Assembly: GCA_017558505.1 (NCBI GenBank)
Contig: JAFYUM010000018.1
Coordinates: 1 to 64,000, forward strand
Source of the DNA: Ruminococcus sp.
Lineage (GTDB): Bacteria > Bacillota > Clostridia > Oscillospirales > Ruminococcaceae
Length of the DNA: 64,000 bases
Direction of reading: 5' to 3'
This document shows positions 49,876 to 58,499 of the stretch, piece by piece. Position numbers and translations under genes: made by a program. The notes under the pieces were generated by a model. It had not been told where the DNA came from and ran no database searches. It saw only the letters and a program-made list of their open reading frames with translations. The stretch's first letter is position 1. Each line of letters starts with the position of its first letter.

Positions 49876-51099
49876 TCAAAGGCAGAAAAGCTTTGCAACA
49901 GCTTCTTCGTTAAGCTTTGAGCCGATTACACAAAGTCTGCCTGTAGTTTCTGCACTGCCATAGCGTACATCAGGTGTTCCGGGAATATAGTCAAAGTGAA
50001 TCCACTTTCCGTCCTCTGCCGCAACAATACCCTTGGCACGAAGAACAATTCCGAATTTCTCCTCGTCTGCAAGTGCCTCCAGTGCTGCTGTTATAGCTTC
50101 AACAGTATACGGTCTGGGAGTTTCAGCACCCCAGCTTGTGAATACTTCATCTGCGTGGTGGTGATGATGTTCGTGGTCGTGGTGATGACCGCAGCAGCAC
50201 TCGCCATCCTCATGGTGGTGGTCCTCATGGTCATGGTCGTGGTGATGACCACAGCAGCACTCGCCCTCCTCATGGTGGTGGTGCTCATGGTCATGGTCGT
50301 GGTGATGACCGCAGCAGCACTCGCCCTCCTCATGGTGGTGATGCTCATGGTCATGGTCGTGGTGATGACCGCAGCAGCACTCGCCATCCTCGTGGTGGTG
50401 GTGCTCATGGTCGTGGTGATGACCACAGCAGCACTCGCCCTCCTCATGATGATGGTGATGCTCATGCTGATGCTCAATCATTTCCTTTAGCTCGTTTTCA
50501 AGAGTATTTTTTTGCACCATAGCAGCAACAATCTGCTTGCCGTCAAGTTCATCCCAGTCTGTTGTAACAATGGGAGCTGTTTCGTTGAACTTACGGACAA
50601 TTTCAATTGCCTCGGCTATTTTTTCCTGTGAAAGTCCTGCGGTATGGCTGAGAATTACACAGCTTGCGTGTTCAATCTGATTGTTGAAGAATTCACCAAA
50701 ATTCTTCTGATACATTCTGCATTTTTTAGCGTCAACTACAGTTGTAAAACCATCAAGCTCAACATCATGGCTGTCAATCTTGCGTACAGCAGCGATAACG
50801 TCGCTTAATTTGCCAACACCTGATGGCTCAATAATAATGCGGTCGGGCTTGTATTCCTCAAGCACCTGCACCAATGCCTTGCCAAAATCGCCTACAAGGC
50901 TGCAGCATATACAGCCGGAGTTCATTTCAGTAATTTCAATTCCTGCATCTTTGAGAAATCCGCCGTCAATGCCTATCTGTCCGAATTCGTTTTCGATAAG
51001 CACAAGCTTTTCGCCGTTATATCCTTCTTTAATAAGCTTTTTTATAAGTGTGGTTTTTCCTGCACCGAGGAAACCTGAAAATATTGTAATTTTTGTCAT
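49876..51099 (-). CDS. CobW/COG0523 metallochaperone GTPase with His/Cys-rich repeats
   Basis: A 407-residue G3E GTPase. Walker A is SGFLGAGKTT (residues 8-17); the metal site is GCICCS (Cys63, Cys65, Cys66). A guanine-binding and CobW C-domain (ALEALADEEKFGIVLRAKGI, GRLCVIGSKLNEEAVAKLF) closes the protein. Between them, residues about 210-320, are five repeats of HHHHEEGECCCGHHHDHDHE type encoded by a 60-bp DNA repeat. This would bind many zinc, nickel or cobalt ions. ATG 51099 is chosen; a GTG lies 9 bases upstream. First gene of an operon with the second CobW protein and proC. Metal supply under scarcity or metal storage is inferred. Confidence 0.9.
   Translation of the reverse strand: MTKITIFSGFLGAGKTTLIKKLIKEGYNGEKLVLIENEFGQIGIDGGFLKDAGIEITEMNSGCICCSLVGDFGKALVQVLEEYKPDRIIIEPSGVGKLSDVIAAVRKIDSHDVELDGFTTVVDAKKCRMYQKNFGEFFNNQIEHASCVILSHTAGLSQEKIAEAIEIVRKFNETAPIVTTDWDELDGKQIVAAMVQKNTLENELKEMIEHQHEHHHHHEEGECCCGHHHDHEHHHHEDGECCCGHHHDHDHEHHHHEEGECCCGHHHDHDHEHHHHEEGECCCGHHHDHDHEDHHHEDGECCCGHHHDHEHHHHHADEVFTSWGAETPRPYTVEAITAALEALADEEKFGIVLRAKGIVAAEDGKWIHFDYIPGTPDVRYGSAETTGRLCVIGSKLNEEAVAKLFCL
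50152..50477. repeat. 60-bp in-frame tandem repeat inside the CobW gene
   Basis: Lines starting at 50221, 50281 and 50341 repeat with exact 60-base periodicity and few substitutions, several of them silent (bases alternate in GACCACAG/GACCGCAG). Flanking units are shorter or degenerate. Copy number probably varies between strains. Confidence 0.9.
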
Positions 51100-51136
51100 T
51101 AAGACCACTTCTTTCTTGAAATTAATATCAAATTAT

Positions 51137-51165
51137 ATTATAACACTTTTTAATATTTAATGCAA
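51137..51165 (-). promoter_or_regulatory. Promoter of the CobW-CobW-proC operon
   Basis: Minus strand TTGCAT (51165-51160), 17-base spacer, TATAAT (51142-51137). No convincing Zur-type palindrome is visible in the leader. Confidence 0.6.
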
Positions 51166-51224
51166 TAGCTGATTTGAAAATTTCTTAAAACTTTCATGTT
51201 TTTTTACTGCCTGCCCAAACCAAA

Positions 51225-51243
51225 GGGCGACCAATGGTCGCCC
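51225..51243 (-). terminator. Terminator of the CBM/GGDEF gene
   Basis: GGGCGACC / GGTCGCCC with a 3-base loop, followed on the coding strand by TTTGGTTTGGG. Confidence 0.6.
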
Positions 51244-51252
51244 TGATATTTT

Positions 51253-52914
51253 TTATTTGCGTGAAAACTCATGATTTTCAGCTTTGATTTTCAGCTTATG
51301 TGCATACATTTCCTTGTCACACTGTGCTATTATATCTGTAATAGTCGGATATTTCTCCTCGTCATACTGTGCAAAACCACAGGCTACCATAAAAGGATAT
51401 CCCTCGTCAATCTTACTTTCTTTTTCCATTGCTTCAAGTATTTTCTCAGCCAGAGAATTATCAGATATGCATACAAACTCATCGCCGCCTATTCGGTATA
51501 CCTTACCCGATTTACCGACTATGCCTTTGAGTATTTCTGCGCATCGTATAAGTGCCGCATCACCTGTCTTGTGTCCGTGATTATCGTTGAGATATTTAAG
51601 GAAATTCACATCGCAAAGGGCAAAATACATGTTTTTGAACTGCATTGCTTCATCTGAAAGCTCTTTTATTCTTTGTTCATATGCATTTCTGTTGTATGAA
51701 CCTGTCATAGCATCCTTTGAAACAAGTTCAAGAGCTTCATTCTTCTTTTTTGCCCGCTTGTATAATACTCTACCAACCAGTAAAAGAATAAGTGTAACAA
51801 CAATACCGCATACAGCGATTATAACATTTTTTATATTCTGCTCTTTTTTTATGACGTCTGCCTTTGCAATAGTAACCGTATCAACATAATAAGACATTGT
51901 ATCATTAATTGTCTTTTGTTCGCCATTTTCGACATTATCTGTCTGTATGTAAAGACCAATATTCTGAGCATTTTCGGGAATAGTAAAATACCCCTCTATT
52001 TTGGTCCATTTGCCTTTTTTAGCAGTTTTAGCCTGAATCAGATTATAGACTCCGGTGCCATTCAGAGTGTACTGCAATTCCATTCTGAAACCATGAGATT
52101 CTTCATACTCTTTGCCATTATACATAACGTACGAAGAATAATAATATTTTTCGCCTTTTATTATTTTGCTTGAAATATTTACCATGGGTGCATTCCATGT
52201 CTCTTTTCTGCTTGTAGAATAAATTGAATGTGTACCATTCTTACTGTATTCATCAGTACGTGCTACAGTCAGATCACCTCTTGCACTCCAGCCATCGAAA
52301 TCACTTTCAAAATCCATTGTGTATTTATCCATGTATTCCTTTTGGCTACTGTCAGATACAGATGAACTTTCACCCAATATGTAAATATCATCTATCAAAA
52401 AATCTGTCGAACCATTTTCACACTCTACATAAAGAAGATATGTGCGCGCATCTTCCGGAATTACAATTGTACCAGTGAAATTCACCCACTGTTCAGGTTC
52501 AATTCTGGAGGCTACAATCTGGGTATACGTATCAACTCCGTAACCATCCTGCGATTTCAAAGTAAATGACACATTCTGTATACTATCGCATTCAAGATAT
52601 ACCCAGCCGCTTAAAGAATATTCCTCACCGGGCTGCAGCTTATCGGTACAATCAAATGATGGTCCGTCAAACGCAGCTGTACGATTCCCAGCCCTGAGAG
52701 AGGATGAACTTATGTGACCATTGGTATCATCAATAGCTAATCCGCAATTTCCGAATGGCTGCCATACTCCCGCATCCCCGTCCTCAAAATCATATCCAAC
52801 GACTATTGATTCGTTCTGTATCGTTTCATCTTGCGCATACCCACAGACAGGTACCATTAAATTCTGGATTGCAAAATAAGTCATAGCTGTAATTATAAAT
52901 CTTTTAACATTCAT
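51253..52914 (-). CDS. Membrane diguanylate cyclase with two extracellular carbohydrate-binding-like modules
   Basis: A 553-residue protein; ATG 52914 has GGGGTGAT upstream. Signal peptide: VKRFIITAMTYFAIQNLMVP ... YA. Two beta-sandwich modules follow (about 35-185 and 195-350) with the CBM4/9/22 pattern: YDFEDGDAGVWQPFGNCGLA ... GEEYSLSGWVYLE ... VNFTGTIVIPEDARTYLLYV, and MDFESDFDGWSARGDLTVAR ... GKWTKIEGYFTIPENAQNIG. Then one membrane helix (NVIIAVCGIVVTLILLLVG), and a GGDEF domain with DAMTGSYNRNAYE and RIGGDEFVC. The extracellular modules suggest sensing of a polysaccharide and c-di-GMP production inside. Confidence 0.85.
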   Translation of the reverse strand: MNVKRFIITAMTYFAIQNLMVPVCGYAQDETIQNESIVVGYDFEDGDAGVWQPFGNCGLAIDDTNGHISSSSLRAGNRTAAFDGPSFDCTDKLQPGEEYSLSGWVYLECDSIQNVSFTLKSQDGYGVDTYTQIVASRIEPEQWVNFTGTIVIPEDARTYLLYVECENGSTDFLIDDIYILGESSSVSDSSQKEYMDKYTMDFESDFDGWSARGDLTVARTDEYSKNGTHSIYSTSRKETWNAPMVNISSKIIKGEKYYYSSYVMYNGKEYEESHGFRMELQYTLNGTGVYNLIQAKTAKKGKWTKIEGYFTIPENAQNIGLYIQTDNVENGEQKTINDTMSYYVDTVTIAKADVIKKEQNIKNVIIAVCGIVVTLILLLVGRVLYKRAKKKNEALELVSKDAMTGSYNRNAYEQRIKELSDEAMQFKNMYFALCDVNFLKYLNDNHGHKTGDAALIRCAEILKGIVGKSGKVYRIGGDEFVCISDNSLAEKILEAMEKESKIDEGYPFMVACGFAQYDEEKYPTITDIIAQCDKEMYAHKLKIKAENHEFSRK

Positions 52915-53282
52915 TTTTATCACCCCGATTATCCTGCGTAAATCTATGGAAACCACACTCACTACACGAAGTTCTAATAGCGTTACATTTTAGGAGAAAT
53001 CCTTAATTTTATTGTCAACTGAATCAGAAAATTTATAGATAAATCTTCAATATGATATATTATAACATATTTTTTTATAAATGTCTATAGTTAATAACAA
53101 ATTTTTTCATAAAATTTGTAAATTTATAGCACATATGTATAATGTTTTGTTTAATTAATCAAATATAGTTTGTTTGAGGTTTTCAAAGTACAATTTCTTT
53201 GCTTTTATCGTAGAAAAAAACTCATTCAATTTGGTCATATTCAACTAAATTTGAACAATTTGTAACCTTTTTTGTAAACATC
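52915..53282. other. AT-rich divergent intergenic region, no gene
   Basis: No open frame of note and no c-di-GMP riboswitch signature (no GCAAACC/GGUGACGCAAAGCC pattern) despite the c-di-GMP genes on both sides. The promoter of the 52914 gene is probably near 53030 (a TTGACA occurs there) but no matching -10 convinces me. Confidence 0.5.
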
Positions 53283-53311
53283 TTGAAATATTTACAATTA
53301 TGTGTTATAAT
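53283..53311 (+). promoter_or_regulatory. Promoter of the PocR-EAL pair
   Basis: TTGAAA (53283-53288), 17-base spacer, TATAAT (53306-53311), 70 bases before the start; GGGGTGAT is the ribosome site, the same as for the divergent GGDEF gene. Confidence 0.7.
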
Positions 53312-53380
53312 TAGTATGAAAATTGATAATCATATACGTTTATGCAACACTAGTCTTATATTTTTAAAAGGGGTGATAAA

Positions 53381-54403
53381 ATGCCGGAATATAACATCAA
53401 CGATTTTATAGACAGTCAATTATTACAAGGTTTTCAGGATTCTTTTTCACAGTTTACAGGTATTGCGGCGGTTATCACCGACACAGACGGTGTGTGCATA
53501 ACCCGTGCAAGCGGACAAAACTGCAGCTGTTTTGAAAATCTGACAATGTCAGCCGATAACATCTCAAAATGCATGAAATTATACATTGACGGTGCTAAAA
53601 TGAGCCTTGCGAACAACAAAGCGTTCATAGGAAAGTGCCACGAAAATCTTTATTATGTAATCACACCAATTACACTGAACGATCAGATTATCGGTTCTAT
53701 GGTATGCGGACAGATTCTATGTGCAGATGAAAACGGTGATTCCGGTTCTGAAAACAGCTCAGACATCAAAGAAATGACATACGTTGAAATCGAACATATT
53801 GCAGAATATGTATATTCATTAGCAAAGCTTATTTCAGCTTCTATCTATAAGAATTACATACTTATGAAAAGCAATCACCTCCGCACCGTTTCCTCCTACT
53901 CAAAAGCCAGAAGTCTACCTGATGATATCGGCAAAGACAGAATATACAATATCCACGAATTGACAAGTACAATTAAGGCAGGTATTGTAATGATATGCAA
54001 GAAATTCGAAATAACTCCGACAATCAGCGTAATAAGCAAGGTGCCCAAGGAGCTTTACGGAAATCCCAACGCTATTCAGCACGTTATCGAAGGATTAGTA
54101 TCATTTCTTGTTCCATATTGTACAAACAACCTGATAGATATCCGCTTTTCATGCGATAAAATCAACTACTCTCATACACTTGTTATGACCATTACAGTTG
54201 AAAGTGAAAATATTAATGAGGATTATCTCAACGATATTAAAAACAGTTTTAATATAAATAACGATGAACGCCCCGAAGGTGCTTCATTCATCACCAATGT
54301 AACTACCCATATGCTGAATGGCGATATAAATATCAGTAGAACTGAAAATAAAACAATAACAGCACGGTTATGTATACCGCAGCTCGACCTGAAGGTGAAA
54401 TAA
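53381..54403 (+). CDS. PocR-domain sensor with degenerate histidine-kinase-like ATPase domain
   Basis: A 340-residue cytoplasmic protein. Residues 1-130 form the PocR ligand-binding domain (FIDSQLLQGFQDSFSQFTGI, AVITDTDGVCITRASGQNCS, CMKLYIDGA, GKCHENLYYVITPITLNDQI and GSMVCGQILCADE), known from propanediol and hydrocarbon sensing and often with conserved cysteines. Residues about 185-335 look like a GHKL ATPase fold (YGNPNAIQHVIEGLVSFLVP, MLNGDINISRTENKTITARL) with the N-box weakened (QHVIEG) and no obvious phosphorylated His. So it is more likely a ligand switch than an active kinase. One base separates it from the EAL gene, so the two act together. Confidence 0.75.
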   Translation: MPEYNINDFIDSQLLQGFQDSFSQFTGIAAVITDTDGVCITRASGQNCSCFENLTMSADNISKCMKLYIDGAKMSLANNKAFIGKCHENLYYVITPITLNDQIIGSMVCGQILCADENGDSGSENSSDIKEMTYVEIEHIAEYVYSLAKLISASIYKNYILMKSNHLRTVSSYSKARSLPDDIGKDRIYNIHELTSTIKAGIVMICKKFEITPTISVISKVPKELYGNPNAIQHVIEGLVSFLVPYCTNNLIDIRFSCDKINYSHTLVMTITVESENINEDYLNDIKNSFNINNDERPEGASFITNVTTHMLNGDINISRTENKTITARLCIPQLDLKVK

Positions 54404-54404
54404 T

Positions 54405-56099
54405 ATGAACAGCTTTGATTATCAACACAAATTCAAAGATCTTTTTTCGCAGTTTATCTTCAATATGGAGATGCTGCCGCCTGATGTAAAACACCCTGAT
54501 ACAACTGTAGTCATTTCTGATTTATGCAGATTTTTTCGTATTGCCCGTCTTTATGCAACACTTGAAGTTAATCCCGATTTATCCAACGGTAGACAGGAAT
54601 TAAACGAAATTGTATATTTTTCCGACGGTGAATTTGACATAGATATGTCATACTCCATAAAAAAGACCAACCAGGGTGGAACTGTATCTTATCTTGTTTC
54701 ACAGAAACCCGGAGATGCACCGTGGAGTGAGGAAGAATTAAACAATATATATCTTTTCCTCACCACATTCTACGTCTTTAACAGCAGAGCAAGAAGTATG
54801 GATCTCTGCGGATATCTTACGTATCACGACAGTGAGCTTGGCGTATATAACATTCAATTTCTTGTTAAAACTATCGCCATGCTCCTTGCACAGCAAAAGG
54901 CTTCTGAATATATATGCTGCCGTTTCAATCTCAGAAAATTCACCCTTATCAACAGAATTCTGGGAAGAAAAAACGGAACTGTTGTTATGAGAAACTATGT
55001 GCATATCCTCTCAGATATGCTAGGAGAAAACAGCTATATCTGCCGCCTTGGCGGTGATAATTTCGTCATGATTTTCCCGAAGGAAAAACTTGATTTAGCT
55101 GTAGATTACCTCGATGGTGCACAGACACCCACAAATGATCCCGAAACACCATTTATCAAGGTTTCGGCACGTGCCGGATATTTCTCTATAACAGACGAAT
55201 GCCATACTCCGACTGACATTATCGACAGGTCAATTATCGCCCTTAATACCCTCAAGGATACTCCGGGCATTCTTCACGTTATTTATGATGACGAAGTAAA
55301 GAAAAAGGAGTACAATCTCCGGACAATAGAGGATAATTTTCTTACCGCCATAGATAATGAAGAATTTCTTGTTTACTATCAGCCGAAGGTTGAGCTCAGA
55401 AATTACTCTCTCTGTGGTGCAGAGGCATTATGTCGCTGGAAGCATAACGGCAAGCTTATTTCACCAGGAGAATTTATCCCATTTCTTGAACAGAGCAGCA
55501 GTATATGCACTCTTGATATGTATATGCTGGAGCATGTATGCCGTGATATACGCAAATGGATAGACAATGGCATGGATGTTGTAAGAATTTCTGTAAATCT
55601 TTCAAGAGTAAATCTTGCCAATCAGAATCTTGCAGAGCAGATTATCGGAATTATTGAAAAATATGATGTGCCATTTAAATGTATAGAAATAGAAATTACT
55701 GAAACTACATCTGAACTTGATCTGCACGAACTTACAAAGGTTGTAAGACGACTGCACGAAACAGGAATATGTACATCCATTGACGATTTCGGTTCAGGTT
55801 ATTCTTCAATAAATCTCATACGTGATCTGCCATGGGATACAATGAAGATTGACAAGAGCTTTCTTCCTGACCATGCTGAATACAACAAGAAAAAGGAAGT
55901 TGTGCTGAAACATACAATTGCAATTGCACAGGAATTAGGACTTGAATGTATGGTTGAGGGCGTAGAAACTACGGAGCACGTTGCATTTCTCAAGGATAAT
56001 AATTGCTACCATGCACAGGGTTTCTGTTTTGACAAGCCACTCCCCGTTGAAGAATTTGAGGATAGACTCCGCACAAGAATACTTAAAGTAAAGGCATAA
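54405..56099 (+). CDS. GGDEF(degenerate)-EAL c-di-GMP phosphodiesterase
   Basis: A 564-residue cytoplasmic protein. An N-terminal helical segment (about 1-150) precedes a GGDEF domain with the active loop changed to RLGGDNFVMIFP, so cyclase activity is unlikely. The EAL domain from about 310 keeps the catalytic set: GAEALCRWKH, ISVNLSRVNL, EIEITETTSELDL, SIDDFGSGYSSINLIRDLPW, IDKSF and MVEGVETTEHVAF. It hydrolyses c-di-GMP; the degenerate domain may bind GTP. Co-transcribed with the PocR protein, which probably feeds it an input. Terminator at 56107. Confidence 0.9.
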   Translation: MNSFDYQHKFKDLFSQFIFNMEMLPPDVKHPDTTVVISDLCRFFRIARLYATLEVNPDLSNGRQELNEIVYFSDGEFDIDMSYSIKKTNQGGTVSYLVSQKPGDAPWSEEELNNIYLFLTTFYVFNSRARSMDLCGYLTYHDSELGVYNIQFLVKTIAMLLAQQKASEYICCRFNLRKFTLINRILGRKNGTVVMRNYVHILSDMLGENSYICRLGGDNFVMIFPKEKLDLAVDYLDGAQTPTNDPETPFIKVSARAGYFSITDECHTPTDIIDRSIIALNTLKDTPGILHVIYDDEVKKKEYNLRTIEDNFLTAIDNEEFLVYYQPKVELRNYSLCGAEALCRWKHNGKLISPGEFIPFLEQSSSICTLDMYMLEHVCRDIRKWIDNGMDVVRISVNLSRVNLANQNLAEQIIGIIEKYDVPFKCIEIEITETTSELDLHELTKVVRRLHETGICTSIDDFGSGYSSINLIRDLPWDTMKIDKSFLPDHAEYNKKKEVVLKHTIAIAQELGLECMVEGVETTEHVAFLKDNNCYHAQGFCFDKPLPVEEFEDRLRTRILKVKA

Positions 56100-56106
56100 A
56101 AAACAA

Positions 56107-56142
56107 GCGTACCGAATAAATCAAATTCGGTACGCATTTTTT
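56107..56142. terminator. Bidirectional terminator between the EAL gene and the HAD gene
   Basis: GCGTACCGAAT / ATTCGGTACGC stem, followed by ATTTTTTAT and preceded by ATAAAAAAC, serving the convergent transcripts. Confidence 0.88.
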
Positions 56143-56797
56143 ATGCAAGCAACTTTTTAACGGCATCGGGGATTTCAGTTATATTACCAACAATAATATC
56201 TGCCGAGGATAATTCATCTTTATTTCCGTAGCCATAACCGCAGCCAATTGACTTCAAGCCGTTTTTTTCGGCAGTTTCAATATCGTGAAATCTGTCACCG
56301 ATTACGATAAATTCGCCTTTATGCTGCAAGCTGAATAAGCGGAAAATCTGATATTTCGGGATAAAATCAAATTCCTCACAGCAGTAGAAATAATCGAAAA
56401 AGCGGTGAAGTCCGAACACTCTCGAATGTCGCTCCATATACTTCACACGGCAATTGCTTAGGAAAATCAAGGTATGCCCCTGTGATTTCAGCTCTGCAAG
56501 AACCTCCTCGGCATGGGGATATAACGCTCCCTCGCCATTTTCCACACGCTTTCCCATATCCTGCCCTAAAAATATACGGGCTTTCTCTTTAACGTCAGCA
56601 GGCAGATCGGGGAGAAAATTATTCCACATATCCGTTGAATTGAAGCCTAACCAATAGCTGATTTCTTCATCGGTAAACTCCTTTTCAGCCATATATCCCT
56701 TATCCGCAAGCATTTTGCAGGTTGCACGGAATGCAGGTGCATAAGTCAGCATTGACTGATGAAGTGTGCCGTCGTAGTCAAAAATGAGATTTGCCAT
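56141..56797 (-). CDS. HAD family phosphatase in the riboflavin operon
   Basis: A 218-residue haloacid dehalogenase phosphatase. Motif I is DYDGT (residues 6-10) in LIFDYDGTLHQSM, motif II LIFLSNCRVKYMERH, motif IV FIVIGDRFHDIETAEKNG, with an alpha-helical cap. Its ATG overlaps the ribH stop as TAATG, so the two are translated together. Riboflavin synthesis needs a phosphatase for 5-amino-6-ribitylamino-uracil 5'-phosphate, often supplied by HAD enzymes (YcsE, YbjI-type), and none other is in the operon, so this is a strong candidate. The specificity is inferred from position; a phosphoglycolate-type role is the alternative. Confidence 0.82.
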   Translation of the reverse strand: MANLIFDYDGTLHQSMLTYAPAFRATCKMLADKGYMAEKEFTDEEISYWLGFNSTDMWNNFLPDLPADVKEKARIFLGQDMGKRVENGEGALYPHAEEVLAELKSQGHTLIFLSNCRVKYMERHSRVFGLHRFFDYFYCCEEFDFIPKYQIFRLFSLQHKGEFIVIGDRFHDIETAEKNGLKSIGCGYGYGNKDELSSADIIVGNITEIPDAVKKLLA

Positions 56798-57264
56798 TAG
56801 TCCTCAATCTCTCTGATAAGGTTGATCATTTCGATTGCACCCTCTGCACATTCGCTGCCCTTATTACCAGCCTTGGAGCCTGCACGCTCAATAGCCTGCT
56901 CGATATTTTCAGTTGTGATAACGCCGAACATTACAGGAATATCGCTGTTGAGTGATACGTGAGCAATTCCCTTTGCAGCCTCGTTGCATACGAGGTCATA
57001 GTGTGATGTGCTGCCTCTGATAATTGCACCAAGACAGATGATTGCGTCATACTTGCCGCTGTCTGCCATTTTCTTTGCAATAAGGGGAATTTCAAATGCC
57101 CCGGGTACCCACGCAACATCAATGGAATCTTCTGATACATCGTGTCTTTTGAGAGTATCTACAGCTCCGCCTAAAAGCTTGCTTGTGATAAACTCGTTGA
57201 ATCGTGCAACTACGATTCCTATTCTTACATCCTTTGGAATAAGATTGCCTTCGTAAATATTCAT
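56797..57264 (-). CDS. ribH: 6,7-dimethyl-8-ribityllumazine synthase
   Basis: A 155-residue lumazine synthase. Conserved segments: [56 protein letters not shown] with the catalytic His, and [20 protein letters not shown]. Joins the ribBA product 3,4-dihydroxybutanone phosphate with the ribD/phosphatase product. Follows ribBA by 17 bases. Confidence 0.97.
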   Translation of the reverse strand: MNIYEGNLIPKDVRIGIVVARFNEFITSKLLGGAVDTLKRHDVSEDSIDVAWVPGAFEIPLIAKKMADSGKYDAIICLGAIIRGSTSHYDLVCNEAAKGIAHVSLNSDIPVMFGVITTENIEQAIERAGSKAGNKGSECAEGAIEMINLIREIED

Positions 57265-57281
57265 ATTAAAAATCTCCTTTA

Positions 57282-58481
57282 TTAATAATCTAAAATATGC
57301 CCCATTCTGTCACGCTTAGTCTTGAGATAGAACAGGTCATAAGCCGTTGCGTCCATTTGAATAGCCACTCTCTCCTTGATTTCAAGCCCGAATCCGCTTA
57401 AACCGTACACCTTTTCGGGATTGTTTGTAAGCAATCGGAGCGTTTTACAGCCAAGTTCACGCAAGATCTGTGCGCCGATGTAATACTCACGCATATCCCC
57501 GGGGAAACCAAGTGCAAGATTAGCGTCAAGGGTATCCATTCCGCCGTCCTGCAACTCATAGGCACGGAGCTTGTTTACAAGTCCGATTCCTCTGCCCTCC
57601 TGACGCATATAGAGCAGAATTCCCCTGCCCTCTTTTTCAATCTGCGTCATAGCAGCAGCAAACTGCTGTCCGCAATCGCATTTAAGTGAACCGAAAGCGT
57701 CACCAGTAAGACATTCCGAATGAACACGGCAGAGAATATCTTCGCCATTGCCAATATCGCCCTTTACAAGTGCAACGTGATGTTCGCCATTGAGCTTATT
57801 AACAAAGCACACAGCACGGAATTCGCCGTATTTTGTGGGAAGCTTTGTATCTGCAGCAAGCTCCAAAAGGGTTTCATGCACCTTGCGGTATTCTTTCAAA
57901 GCCTTAATGGTAATGAACTTCATTCCCCATTCCACAGCCTTTTTCTGCAATTCCTCCGCACGCATCATTGTACCGTCATCACGCATAATTTCACAACAAA
58001 GACCACATTCTTTCAAGCCTGCAAGACGCATAAGATCAACTGTAGCTTCTGTATGCCCCTCACGTTCAAGAACTCCGTTTTTCTTTGCCATAAGCGGAAA
58101 CATATGACCGGGACGGCGGAAATCCTCCGGCTTTGCATTGTCAGCAACAGCCATACGTGCCGTAAATCCACGCTCCTCTGCTGAAATTCCCGTTGTTGTT
58201 TCAACATGGTCAATTGATACGGTAAAGGCTGTACAGTGATTATCCGTATTATAATCAACCATCTGCCCTAAATGCAGCTTATGACATAGCTCCGCACTCA
58301 TAGGCATACAGATAAGTCCCTTTGCCTGTGCCGCCATAAAATTCACATTTTCCGTTGTGGCAAATTCAGCGGCACATATCATATCGCCTTCGTTTTCCCT
58401 GTCCTCGTCATCGGTAACAAGGATAATTTCGCCGTTTCTTAAAGCTTCAAGAGCTTCCTCTACGGTATTGTACTGAAACAT
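57282..58481 (-). CDS. ribBA: Bifunctional DHBP synthase / GTP cyclohydrolase II
   Basis: A 399-residue fusion. The RibB half has [20 protein letters not shown] and [20 protein letters not shown]. The RibA half has [20 protein letters not shown] (zinc Cys), [20 protein letters not shown] and [19 protein letters not shown]. Standard length; ATG is behind GAGGAG. Starts both branches of the riboflavin pathway from ribulose-5-phosphate and GTP. Confidence 0.97.
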   Translation of the reverse strand: MFQYNTVEEALEALRNGEIILVTDDEDRENEGDMICAAEFATTENVNFMAAQAKGLICMPMSAELCHKLHLGQMVDYNTDNHCTAFTVSIDHVETTTGISAEERGFTARMAVADNAKPEDFRRPGHMFPLMAKKNGVLEREGHTEATVDLMRLAGLKECGLCCEIMRDDGTMMRAEELQKKAVEWGMKFITIKALKEYRKVHETLLELAADTKLPTKYGEFRAVCFVNKLNGEHHVALVKGDIGNGEDILCRVHSECLTGDAFGSLKCDCGQQFAAAMTQIEKEGRGILLYMRQEGRGIGLVNKLRAYELQDGGMDTLDANLALGFPGDMREYYIGAQILRELGCKTLRLLTNNPEKVYGLSGFGLEIKERVAIQMDATAYDLFYLKTKRDRMGHILDY

Positions 58482-58499
58482 TCAAAATTCTCCTCAATC

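Noticed and set aside
50152..50477. Regular 60-base repeats that could suggest a CRISPR array or non-coding satellite
   Set aside because: The period is an exact multiple of three, there are no unique spacers, and the repeats encode the His/Cys-rich segment of the CobW-type GTPase in frame.
49996..50490. Plus-strand frame rich in Val, Met and Ala opposite the His-rich repeats
   Set aside because: It is an antisense shadow of the repeat array, without ribosome site or family resemblance.
51137..51165. Zur-regulated promoter for the CobW operon
   Set aside because: No TAAATCGTAA-type palindrome is present near the promoter; regulation by zinc remains only a family-based expectation.
52915..53380. 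Possible c-di-GMP riboswitch between the c-di-GMP genes
   Set aside because: Neither strand shows the conserved core blocks of class I or II aptamers.
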